Shown: positions 49,351-59,387 of the stretch, one piece after another | Layout: each line of letters begins with the position of its first letter | Position numbering within the stretch: the first letter of the stretch is position 1 | Assembly: GCA_963555705.1 (NCBI GenBank) | Contig: OY743190.1 | Span: 11,135,501 to 11,199,500 of the forward strand | Direction of reading: 5' to 3' | Source of the DNA: Ligustrum vulgare | Taxonomy: Eukaryota; Streptophyta; Magnoliopsida; Lamiales; Oleaceae | Length of the DNA stretch: 64,000 nt | The notes under the pieces: model-generated | Databases searched by the model: none | Told to the model about the DNA's origin: nothing | Seen by the model: the letters and a program-made list of their open reading frames with translations, nothing else | Translations under genes and position numbers: made by a program

Positions 49351-50135
49351 TGATGAGAATCGAGAAAGTCAAACCTCGATGCGCAAGCATGTGGGACCCA
49401 TGATGAGATCTGATGCCAAGGAGGTTCAAGATTCGAGGCTAAACAAGTAATTAAAGTCAAGAAAAGTAATCCTAGAATCAAGTTGGAGCCAAAAAGAAGA
49501 AGAAATTGGACTCAGCCAATTTCGGTCGACCAAAAGTCATTCCGGTCGACCAAAAGTCTGCATAGATTTTTGAAGGCAGCCTCAGTCGCGTTCGGCTGAG
49601 GCTTGGTCGACCGAAAGTCCCATTTCGGTCGACCATGTGATCGACCGAAAATGGTTCGGTCGACCGTGTCGGTCGACCGAAACACCCCGTTTCACAAAAA
49701 TGGGGTTTTTGTTGCAATTTTCACAAAAACGGGGTTTTGTTGCAATTTTCGAAATTTGCACTTTTTGCCCAATTGTGTACATTATATACTCTTTTATTTT
49801 CATTTGTAAAGATAACTTGGATGTTCAATGTGAAATGCTCTCTTGAGAGGCTCCTTGAGGTAAGGATAAAAACCTCCTTTTATCTTGTATTATTTTTGGA
49901 AGTTAATCAACTTTGCTTGAGTATTATTATTCTTGTGTTGTTGTTTATTTTCCGCCACCTTGGAATGTGTTTGATTGATACCCATTGGGCTAAGGTTAGT
50001 TAATCCTTGATTTTTGGGTTAGATTTAAACTTGGGTTAAGATGTTTATCACTTATTTTACCACTTTAGCTTTCTTGTGTTTTGTATTAAATTGTTGTGGG
50101 AATTTTCGGTCCATATACCGAAGGGGTTCGCATCA
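49351..50135 (+). repeat. 3' LTR of element E
   Basis: 785 bp, about 50 bp longer than the 5' LTR because of small duplications: an extra GGTCGACCAAAAGTC block near 49540 and a repeated GGGGTTTTGTTGCAATTTTC near 49700-49750. It carries at least six GGTCGACC palindromes. Confidence 0.92.
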
Positions 50136-50764
50136 CGAATTTAGGGATTAGGGCGCCTTTTATGCACATAGAGAGGAGTTGGGGCTATCTGAGGAAGAAA
50201 TAACCGAGGTTGAGGAATGGGTCGACTCTGTTAACAAAATTTCAAGGTATCATACTGATCTTTATCCAAATCCGGGTTCATGGTAGAGCAGCGAGGTGGA
50301 GTCTGAAGGGGGTAGATTTGATAGGAGCTCCTTCAAAGTTCAGGTTGTCAGAAGGGATTCGCTTGATACATTATGCCCCATAATGTCGCCCCTGCAGCTC
50401 GTCCCTAACCAAGTTGCAGTGTTTTATGATGTCATGGTGTGCGGGATGAGGCTTTCTCTCCATCCTTTCTTCAGGGCGCTGCGTCGAAGCTATAATTTAT
50501 GCCCTTATCAATTGGTGCCCAATTTCTGGACCCAAGAAGTAGGCACATGGGTGGTGTGACAAGAGGTTAATCCGGATCGCCCCTATCACTTCATGTTTTC
50601 CTCACTCTTTATCTTCTAAAGAAGTCAGTGAGGAGGGGAAAAGATGTGAGGTCCGATGTAAAAGATTGGTACTATCCGACTCCTCGAGGCTCCCACTCCC
50701 CCGTCATTACTGGGCATTTGACCTTCATAATGAATTGGAAAAACCAGTGGTTCTGGGTTGCTGG

Positions 50765-51716
50765 TGTAGCGCCCCGAGTTCTAAATACCCGGTTTACCAC
50801 GTCATTTTCTGGTCTAAATTTTTTTAAATAATATTCTAGCGGAAGAAATCACTGAAATTTGTTTTTGGCAACATTAAATCAACTGTAATGGTCGATAAAA
50901 TTCGAGAATATTTATGAAATAATTCAAATTAACGAATCGAGCCATTAATAATACAAAACATTCGGCAATGCCATAATTTCTCAAATAATTGAAAATCTCA
51001 AAAATAGCCAAAGTTTAGAAATATGGAACATCAAAATAAGATTCTCAATTATTTAACGACTATTGCCACTATCATCCATCATTGGCCACCTTCTCCGAAA
51101 TCTGCAAATGTTGTTAAAAATAGATATGAGCATTTCATAGAAATACTCAGTAGACTCATCGCCAATTAATTAATTCACATTATAATTGAACACATAAATG
51201 CAGGCTCTTTAGAAATCATAGGGTGTGGGTTGCTCTACTCGTCTCGTGCACATAAGGCACGTATGTTATGCATAACATCATCATTTATCTTGTAGCGGAT
51301 TGGGCTCCCTCAAGGGGTATTTTCCCAATCTTGCCGCATACTCATATCATCATTATTCCCGACGAAGGAATACAGGCTCATTTTCATAAAAATGAATTTT
51401 CACAAGTCACATAACATACACATTCACATGCAATCATAATTTAAATCAATTAATAGGGGCGAGTCTACCTTAAAATTGACGAGTGCAATGTTGAGCGGGA
51501 AACGACTTCAATTCTTTAATTCTCCGTACGCTTCGTCTAGCCAATTAGATGATTAAGTCGAATTATTCTTTTGAAATCTGTAGTTTAAAAATGATAATTT
51601 ACAATTTGGGGACCCAAAATTGATGATTTGAAAGTTGGAGGACCAAAATGAATATTTTGAAAGTTGAGGGACTAAAATGAATATTTTTGAAACTTGGGAT
51701 TTATAAACACACACAC

Positions 51717-51775
<59 letters not shown>

Positions 51776-53135
51776 TCATTTTAAATCAATATGGACAAAA
51801 TCAAAAGACTTTAAAATATGGGGCTTAAATAATTGTTTTAGAACATTTGGGGACTAAAAAGTAAATCTTTTAAAACTTAGGCTTAAAATCAAATAAATTA
51901 AATCAGCAGGGACTGAAATAAAATGGGTTTGATACTTAGGGGTTAAAACAATAACTTTTGAAATTTAGGGCTGAAATGATCATTTTAAAACTTGGGGGCT
52001 GATTTGAAATAACTTTAAAAGTTGAGGGACTAGGCTAGAAATTTCCATAAAATCAAAAATATTAAAAACAATATTTCTCTCCCTCTCCATTCGCGTTCAG
52101 AGACAGAGAGAGTGACGGCGAGAGACGGAGGCGCGAGTTTCGAGCAAGCCGGCCCTTTCAGCCGGTGATTCGCTGGCGAAACGCCGGCGCAGAGGGGCGG
52201 CGAGCTGCGGGTAGGAAGGGAGATCAATTTTGAGAGATTTGGTGCGAGAACCGACGCAAATTCGCGGCTTGATTCGCGATTTAAGGTGAGCGATTTCCGG
52301 CGAAAAATGGTGGTTGAGGTAAGAAATGAACTTATTGATTCATGGGTTTTTCTTTGGGTTTGATTTGGGTTGTGGTTGCGACCGGCTGTGGGTGCGGTGA
52401 TGGTTTGGAGTTGGTGTGGGATTGTAGGCGGTGGTCGCGATTGCAGATTTGATTTTGGTAGTGAATTGGTGGTTTGGGCAGTGGCTGCTCACGTTCTGAA
52501 TGGGCAGTAGGTGGCAGATTGGTTACAATTGAGTGCAGCTTGTGGTTCTGTGGTGGCTGGACTGTGGTTGCAGGTGGTGCATTACGTTGCTGCAGGGGGT
52601 GGTGGTTCTTGGTCTGTTGGTGGTGATGATGATTGGTGGTTCTTGGCCGGTTGTATTTGGTGGTTGGAAACCAGTGTTGAGGAGTGCGATTTGGGTGGTT
52701 GTGGTTGTGCAAAGGGAGGAGAAGTCTGAAGAAAATAGGGAGGGGGGTTTGGAGGAGAGGGTGACATAGGGCTAGGGTATGGTATGGCATGTGATTGATA
52801 TGATTAATGGAGGTTGGTAGGTGTGAAAATCAAGACAAGTATTGCACGTAGTTCGAGGGAAATTCGCACGCGAATACAACTGGTCGGGAGATTGAAACTG
52901 ATAAAATGAGATTGACGTAATTTGGAATTTAAATGATTTTGAAGATGATAATTTAAATAAATAATAAAATTTTGGAAAATTCGGATTTTAATTAAAATCG
53001 AATTGACTTTACATTTCTCGACTTGGCTAGACGAACGCGTCGTGACGTTAACTTAAAAATGGTGAGATCGCAGCGACACGGTTTTCGAAACTTTGAAATA
53101 AATATTAAATTGCATAAAAATTCTCGGTCGCTACA
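50765..53135. mobile_element. Solo-LTR-like element F, 2.4 kb
   Basis: Starts TGTAGCGCCCCGAG and ends TCGGTCGCTACA, with inverted TGTAGCG/CGCTACA ends. The TSD GCTGG is exact (50760-50764 and 53136-53140). No gag or pol, PBS or second LTR is seen, so it is most likely a solo LTR from a long-LTR Ty3/gypsy family. It contains degenerate repeats of the form TTTTGAAAGTTGAGGGACTAA (51640-52040), a TA microsatellite and a GC-richer block at 52090-52290 that may be the transcribed leader. Confidence 0.8.
51719..51769. repeat. (AT)n microsatellite in element F
   Basis: About 25 AT dinucleotides, after a short ACACAC run. Confidence 0.95.
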
Positions 53136-54829
53136 GCTGGAGAATAGCAGAGTTCTCCTAGGGACCCCGCTCCTAAAGTCAATGTTCCCAGAACTCTTTC
53201 TGTGCCTCGTGAATTCTTGCCTAGCCCTTTTCGTTTGGATCTTATGTTATTGTGTGGTTTATGAAGTCCTTTTCTTTTCACGTACCTACCCTTCTTTTTC
53301 TTTGGTTCCTTTTCCTTTTCAGGGTAGATCCCTGTATATTTGCTTTCCAAAGAGGATCTATCGGCAATTAGGAAACTCTTTTCCTTCGGTGGTACCTTCC
53401 AGGGGGTAATCCAATCACATAAGCTTTTTGTCAAGTACGGCCTCAAAAGAACTATGGGTAAGTTATATTCTCTTTTCGCCTCGCGTCTTTCCCAACAGAA
53501 GTTCTTATTTTTAATAACCATCTGGTTGCGCACTTGCCAGCTTTGAAGGATTTCCCAAAGATTTCTCTGAAGGACCTTATGTCTATAAAGGCCCCGAAGC
53601 CTCTCCCCCACGGGAGTGATGAAGAAAAGAAGCAAAGATTAGTCCTTGCTAGCCTCTACCTAGAAGTGGTTAAGGATACTTCTGAGGTCCCTTTTGCTCA
53701 ACTTGAGGGTCCTCTTCCAGTATTAGTGCCTCCCCCGGACATACCTCAGACCGGGGTACAATTGCTAGAAGTGAAGAAGGAGATTGGGTTAAAGCAAGCT
53801 CAGGTCAAGGGAAAAGGGAAAAGGTCAGACCGAAGAGGTGGGCTCTAAAGGACGTTCATTGAAGGATACCGCATCGGATGATTTTGTTGAAGCTTATTAA
53901 AACCAGCATTATCCCCAGGGACGTCACACTTGACCCCAGCTTGCTGGACTCTCCAAGCTCTCCCCCAACCAGAGCCGCTTTAACCATGCAACAATTCTGG
54001 AGTGAGGGTTGGTCTGCCTTTTCTTCTAAAGCCTCTCCTACCAAAAAATTGCTTGCTGCCAAAGCTCTTAATATGATGACCATGACCCTTATCGATGAAG
54101 TGGAATCTTCGGTCAAAGTGATGCAGTACGATCAAAGAAATTCTAAGACGGCCCTCCTTAATGCCGATAAGATGTTGAGGGAGATCAATGATCTTAAGGA
54201 TCATCTCTCAATAGCTCGCAAACCCTCTTCAGAAGACAAGACCCTCTCTAAACGCCTTCAAGAAGATAACGAAAAATTGAGGCATGACCTTCATGCTTCC
54301 GAAGTTGATGTGGCGACTTTGTGTAAGAAAACTGGAGGATGCCAATTGGGCCCAAGCTATGGCTGCCGAGGCTTTGCAGGCAACGAATGCTCCGAAGGGC
54401 AAACTGACAAATGAGGTGCTGGAAGTCACCAATCGATTGGAGAAGGAAGTGGAGGTTCGGAGGAAAATTGAAGATGATTATACCTCCTTGGAGCAACACA
54501 TGGATACTAGGGTGCAAGAGGTCTTGGGTCGAGCTATCGAGGCCACTGTGAAAGAGGCAGTTGGGACCAAGGTGACTGAAGCGATCCAAAATTTCAATGA
54601 CACTTTCGAAGAAACTCCAGAATATGAAGCTATGCAGAGAGTCTTCGGAAATATTGGAGCTCGAATGGCCTTGAAAGATGTGAAGGAGAGCTTTCCTTAC
54701 TTGAATCTTTCCAAGATAGAAGCACTCTATCCAAATCCCCAAGATGCTACCCGTGCTATTGCTGATTCTCCTGTAGACCCTGCTGAAGGTGTTTCTTCGA
54801 AAGATATTGGTCCTGCCAGTCAGGCTTAG

Positions 54830-55433
54830 AATCCTCATAATTTTTTAGGCCTAGCATCTCCCCCCCCCCCCCCCCCCCTTGTAAATTTTATTGCAACTTT
54901 GATTCATATTTGACCTTTCTTTTAACTTATTTTGTTTGTTTTTAATGTATGTTTGTATGATTCCCACAAGTGATAGTCCCTCAAACTTAGGCAGTGAAGA
55001 CATTTTACGTTAGCTGGTTAGGTCTGATCGATAAATGTTTGAATATTGCTACCCAACAATCCCAAGTATGTTTTATGCTATCAATAAGCGAGAACCATTA
55101 TGTGAAAAAACTTGTAATCAAACGTTAATCGCATTGTGTTAATAGTCAGTCCACTTTCGTTAAATACTTCGTATGTTCGTAGAAGTCCATTGCATGGAAC
55201 CTTTGAGCATGATATTTCAATGAATTCATTATCACCTACTTGGCATAAGAATAGATATGTTCTAAATAAGATAAGTGCACTAGTCTTTTCATTGAGGCAC
55301 CTTGGCTACTTATTTTGGTTTTAACTTGGCGATACCAACAAGCTTGCTTGGCGCGAATGTTTATAAAGTAGCCCTTCATTATATGATTTTCATCGTGCCA
55401 AACGAGGTCATTACAAATTAAAGGGAACTCCCT
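54830..55433. other. Convergent 3' region of element B
   Basis: Space between the antisense gene stop and the integrase stop. It contains a C homopolymer (about 54861-54879). No coding sequence was recognised. Confidence 0.6.
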
Positions 55434-56170
55434 TTATTGAAAATAGCGACGAAGGTGGTCTGTACTCCAAGGATTAGGCAGGGGGACCCCAGATAGATCT
55501 TCTATCTTGTAAGTGCTTGGTACCACTTTAGCAACAATTTTATAAGGCCCTTCCCAATTAAGACCCAAAGTCCCTACTCCTGGTTCCTGGGTTGAAGGAA
55601 GGACCTTCCTGAGGACCAAGTCCCTAATCCTGAAGAACCGTTTCTTTACCTTCTTGTTGCAGTACCGGGCCATTTTTTCTTGGTAGCGAGCCAACTCAAC
55701 TTGTGAATCATTCCTTCTTTCGAAGAGAAAATCCAGGTTTGCCCTTTGAGCTCTTCATTTGTCACCTCATCATAACGAATTTGACGAAGGGAAGGCACTC
55801 CGATTTCCACTGGGCATACCGCCTCGAATCCGTACGCCATGGAGAAGGGGGTTTCCCCTGTTGCAGTGAGAGATAGTCCAAAGTGTCCATAAGACTTGTG
55901 GAGTTCATCTACCCAGACACCCTTCTTTAATTCCAACCTCCTTTTCAAGGTGTTCTTTATGATTTTATTTACGGCTTCGACCTACCCATTTTCTTGTGGA
56001 TAATGTGGAGATGAGAATAATTTGCAGATTCTCAAATCATCGTACAACTCGTCAACTCTTCTGTTTTTGAACTACTTTGCATTGTCACTCACCAACGAGT
56101 GTGGAACCCCGAACCTACAGATAATGTTCTTCCAAATGAACTTGGAAGTGTTTGCTTCAGTGATCCTCAT
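55434..56170 (-). pseudogene. Integrase remnant of Tat element B
   Basis: C-terminal integrase blocks (LVLRKVLPSTQEPG, LGLNWEGPYKI, STYKIEDLSGVPL) and part of the core are present, with frameshifts near 55650-55700 and several stops. At its 5' end (about 56171) the frame runs directly into 5' LTR sequence, so everything upstream in pol and gag is deleted. The junction has CAGGG-type microhomology. Confidence 0.85.
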
Positions 56171-56495
56171 CAGGGGTGTAATCATTTGCTATCTTCTATA
56201 AGGGAGGAGCACCTGTTACATCCCTTGAAAAAGGCGCTGTCTCATCATGCCACAGTTTGCAATGAGGGTCACATCTTTCGACACATTGACTGGTCCCAAT
56301 GCCCATTCGATGAACCACCTTAGATCGAATCAGCTCGGGACAACTAGCTCGGCAATGAAGGCGTCGAATAATATTTCACCCCGACAATTCGTTAGCCCAT
56401 GGGGCCCTAGGTTCTATGCTTCGTTGGCATCCATCAAGTCTCGTGCGGACCCCCACAAGTGACGTGTTGGGCTTATTTTAGGCATGGTCGCAACA
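56171..56495 (-). repeat. Truncated 5' LTR of Tat element B
   Basis: Matches the last 320 bp of the LTR 42800-43492, ending GGTCGCAACA. The rest of the LTR was removed by the deletion that joins it to integrase. Confidence 0.9.
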
Positions 56496-57046
56496 GATAT
56501 TAATATACTCTCAAAAAGGAAAGTGACCTATCTTTGTGGGACAAACGAAAAAGGAAAACAAGCCTATCTTTGTGGGACGGAGGGAGTACTATGAAAGTAG
56601 AATAATAAATAATAATTTGAACTTACCATAATTGGTATAATAGTAGAACATAATTTTTGCTTATGTTATATAGGTCACTGGTTCAATTCCTTAGACTTGC
56701 AAATTTATTTTTCTTTTATTTCTAATGTTCTAACCAATAAATATCAATCTCATATAAAAAAAATTTGTGAAAAGATGGCTGTGAAAATATATTATAAAAA
56801 TATTAAATGTCAAAAATGCTTTAAAAATTTAGTGGGTCTTTTAATATTTAGTTATTGCTTATAGTTATTAATTATTAGACCTTTGAAATTGTCTATGAAA
56901 AGTTTTGTACCTAGCCTAGCGCCTTAATAAATTTTGAGGTTGCAGGCTCGCCTAGGGCCCCTTAAAACTCAGGGCCGGCCCTGTGTATGATTTTTCAAAT
57001 TGATTATAATGATTTTGCTTCTTCAGCTTGGTACTTCATGTATGCC

Positions 57047-57429
57047 CAGAGCCGGCCCTAAGCATAGTCGAGCAAGGCTATCGCTTAGGACCCCCGACCA
57101 ATTAAGGCCCCCAAAGTCAAAAAATTTAAAACCCGTTGTTTTACATATATATACTATGAAAGGAGAATAATATAGATAATAATTTGAGCTTAGTACAATT
57201 GATGCAACAGTAAAATATAATTTTTGCATGTGCTATAGGTCATTGGTTCAATTCTTTAGACCTACCGATTTATTTTTCTTTTATTTCTAGTGTTTTTAAC
57301 TAATAAATATCAATCCCATATAAAAAATTTGTGAAAAGATAGCTGTGAAAATATCTATAAAAATATTAAATTTCAAAAATGCTTTAAAAATTTAATAGGT
57401 CTTTTAATATTTAGCCATTACGTATATAA
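57047..57429. mobile_element. Second copy of the hAT-like family, 3'-truncated
   Basis: Starts CAGAGCCGGCCCTAAGC and matches 42511-42615 joined to 56587-56840 (e.g. CAATTAAGGCCCCCAAAGTC; ATTTGTGAAAAGATAGCTGTG). It stops at 57429, where a Helitron-like terminus begins. It lacks the Stowaway insertion. Confidence 0.8.
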
Positions 57430-58092
57430 CTAGTTGTCTACTCGTGCGATGCACGAAATATATAATTTTAAAATCATAATTCTTGATTCAATTATATCAA
57501 ATAAAAAATATAATTTAAATAAAATTTCAATACAAAATTTTATTGAATTTGAAACTTTAAAAAAGATAAAACTATTAAAAATAAAAAATGTTACATGTAC
57601 ACTAAGTATACAACACCATTCAAAATTTGACATTCATTTGAATTTTTTATATAAATTTTTTTTTGACTTTTATTTATTTTTTCTCTGAAAATTTGCCCAC
57701 CTTATCACCTATTTCCCTTTTAATGTATTATAATTTTTTATTAACTATATTTTTTAACGTGTTGCTTACATAAATTTTATTTGAAATCCAACATATTAAT
57801 TAATATATTTTATTTATTTATTTATTTATTTTTGAACATACCAATGATGTTTGACTTATAAACTTGTTTATTTATGATTTTGAGGTAAAAAATACTGGTT
57901 GAAAATTGGAAAGAGAAAATATGTATGGTTAAAAAATTGATAGAAAACAATTAATTGTTTTTGTAACATGCGTATTGAAAAGTCTACTCATTTATTGACA
58001 TATTAGGAAGTAAAATCTCAATAATTTTATTTATTTATTTTCAAAATATATTAATTCAATTTTTTCATTTCTAACTTAACAAATTTATATAC
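57430..58092 (-). mobile_element. Probable Helitron 3' end and adjoining AT-rich sequence
   Basis: On the minus strand the sequence TCGTGCATCGCACGA can form a hairpin, followed after a short gap by CTAG and then T, as at Helitron 3' termini. The hAT copy is cut exactly there. The 5' terminus was not identified and may lie beyond Tat element C. Open frames in this AT-rich stretch are not supported. Confidence 0.45.
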
Positions 58093-58741
58093 TGTTGACC
58101 ACAAAATCCGGATGGACCTTGGACCAACACGTCTCAGCTCCTTCCTCTTGAACACGTGGATTTCCTGTGCACTGTGACAAACAATCAGTTTGCAAAGGGG
58201 GCCGAGGTGGCTCCCGTTTGCACTCCGATGCCTAAGTCAGTACTCATTTTGGGCAAATGTATATTGGGTGCGGGAAATATAAATGTGTAGAAGAGAAAAA
58301 AGGGAGTGAGAGATTGTTAACCCTCTCTTAGTGACTTACTTGTTCTATTTATAGTTACATTCATTTACCACTTGTCCTGACACGTGTTTGGCCTTTACAC
58401 GTGGCTTCTTCCCATCCGTTGGTTAAGTTAACCATTTAGTTGGTCATAATCATTACTATCTACTATAGGATTGTGGCGGCCATCACATCAACGATAAAGG
58501 TGTTGTCCCATCAGATTGCAGTTTGATTACAGGTCCCGTGTCGGTGACGTTTCCGCCCAACCTAGATTCCGGTCCTTGATGTTGCTTCGGACGATGTCGC
58601 TTATGGAGATAGTTCGGCTATAGAGGGATGTGCCTCGGAATGCCTCGGCCAAATAATAACCCCTTAGGTGGGCCCTACTTAAGTGGTTATCAGATTCCAT
58701 GTGCGATACGTCACGCGTAATTTAAAAATGTGGACGTAACA
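58093..58741 (-). repeat. 3' LTR of Tat element C
   Basis: 649 bp, clearly homologous to 789-1466 but with a short deletion near 58310. TATAAATA on the minus strand at 58346-58353. Confidence 0.92.
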
Positions 58742-58755
58742 CTAGTCCCTTAAAT

Positions 58756-59387
58756 ATGGTTGGCTCATTCATGTGCGATCCATATTTGTCGTGCATTAAC
58801 AACTTTGGAGAGATTGCACCTTTGGGTTCCTCGCAATTACGACTCGAGAGTTGTACCCTTTATTACAAATGGCTGCTTTTCTTTCAAAACGCTGCCGCTT
58901 GGCGCTTCATTTGACCCACCAGTAAAACTTTGACACGTGGATGGCGGGGATTAAACCTGAGCCTGGCCAACTAACGGCAGGCGCTTGCGAGGTGGGTTTC
59001 TTGCAAACCTTTCATCTTCCTTTTCATCCTTTTCCCTCTTTTTTGGCTCTCTATTTTTCTTCTTTTGTTATTTCTGTCAATACTTAACAATTTACTCCAC
59101 CACCTCTCCTTCTCGCCCATTCGTAAGGCTCTTGGTATTCCATAGGAAACCACTATCTGCCGCCTCCAGTTTTGTCGCGCTGCTCTTCATCAAATCTCTT
59201 TTGCCTCTCCTTAAGCAGGTAACTTCTGGATTTATTAATATTTCTTCCCGCCTTCGTTTTATTTTGCTTACATTGCCCATTCTTGTACATATATATATAC
59301 ACATATACATATTTTATTTTCTTGGGGTATATGGAGCGTACCCCCATTTGCGTGTAATCTTTGGGGGTAAATTGGGTTTTGGGGCAC
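58756..59387. other. Upstream region of the antisense gene in element C
   Basis: Pyrimidine-rich 5' region of the antisense gene. CAG/GTAACTTCTGG at 59217-59230 resembles a 5' UTR intron donor, also present in B as CAG/GTAATTTTCC. There is a TATATATATA run at about 59289. No supported coding sequence. Confidence 0.4.

Larger units (their letters stand above)
44687..50135 (+). mobile_element. Degenerate Ty3/gypsy LTR retrotransposon E, inserted in the antisense gene of B
   Basis: Both LTRs start TGATGAGAATCGAG and end GTTCGCATCA. The TSD CGAAT is exact (44682-44686 and 50136-50140). The PBS matches initiator tRNA-Met, and the PPT is AGGGAGGGGA (49341-49350). The interior is about 3.9 kb and lacks RT. 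Only protease and weak RNase H and integrase similarity remain. Likely non-autonomous. Confidence 0.93.
44377..54829 (+). pseudogene. Antisense gene of Tat element B, split by two LTR insertions
   Basis: Same gene as 59388-62169 but more diverged. Exon 1 comprises 44377-44686, 50141-50764 and 53141-53208, with elements E and F removed. It carries CGMRLSLHPFFRALRRSYN and FWTQEVGTWV, equivalent to the Pfam 'putative gypsy type transposon' region. Exon 2 is 53323-53457, exactly 135 nt. Exon 3 starts at 53541 (LKDFPKISLKDL) and ends with the coiled coil and a final ...GPASQA stop at 54829. Breaks include a TAA near 44612, TGA near 50559, a stop near 53848 and a frameshift near 54320. The role of the product is unknown. 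Confidence 0.82.
42800..56495 (-). mobile_element. Tat-lineage Ty3/gypsy element B, internally deleted and itself invaded
   Basis: The left (3') LTR is 42800-43492 and the right (5') LTR is a fragment, 56171-56495. The flanks GACAT (42795-42799) and GATAT (56496-56500) are a one-mismatch TSD. It retains the polypurine tract, the antisense gene and part of the integrase. Gag, protease, RT and RNase H are gone. It contains elements E and F. It belongs to a different subfamily from A and C, judging by LTR ends (TCGCAACA) and antisense-gene divergence. Confidence 0.88.
42616..56586. mobile_element. Stowaway-like (Tc1/mariner) MITE nested in the hAT-like element
   Basis: The left end CTTCATCCGTCCAACAAAGATAG and right end CTATCTTTGTGGGACGGAGGGAG are inverted repeats of the CTCCCTCCGTCCC type, flanked by TA (42614-42615 and 56587-56588). 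The second hAT copy reads straight through TATATATACTATGAAAG without it. Own length is about 270 bp, and Tat element B sits inside. Confidence 0.88.
42511..56983. mobile_element. hAT-like non-autonomous element, outermost layer of a nest
   Basis: Starts CAGAGCCGGCATTGAAC and ends AGGGCCGGCCCTG. The 8-bp TSD TGTATGAT is exact (42503-42510 and 56984-56991). Own sequence is only about 500 bp (42511-42615 and 56587-56983); the rest is nested insertions. A second copy at 57047-57429 gives the empty-site comparison for the next layer. Confidence 0.88.

Noticed and set aside
52332..52790. 152-codon minus-strand frame rich in His, Pro, Asn and Thr
   Set aside because: It is the complement of a low-complexity GGT/GTG-rich stretch inside element F. 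No domain, and no support from neighbours.
57434..57688. 84-codon plus-strand frame
   Set aside because: AT-rich Ile/Lys/Phe composition within the Helitron-like region.
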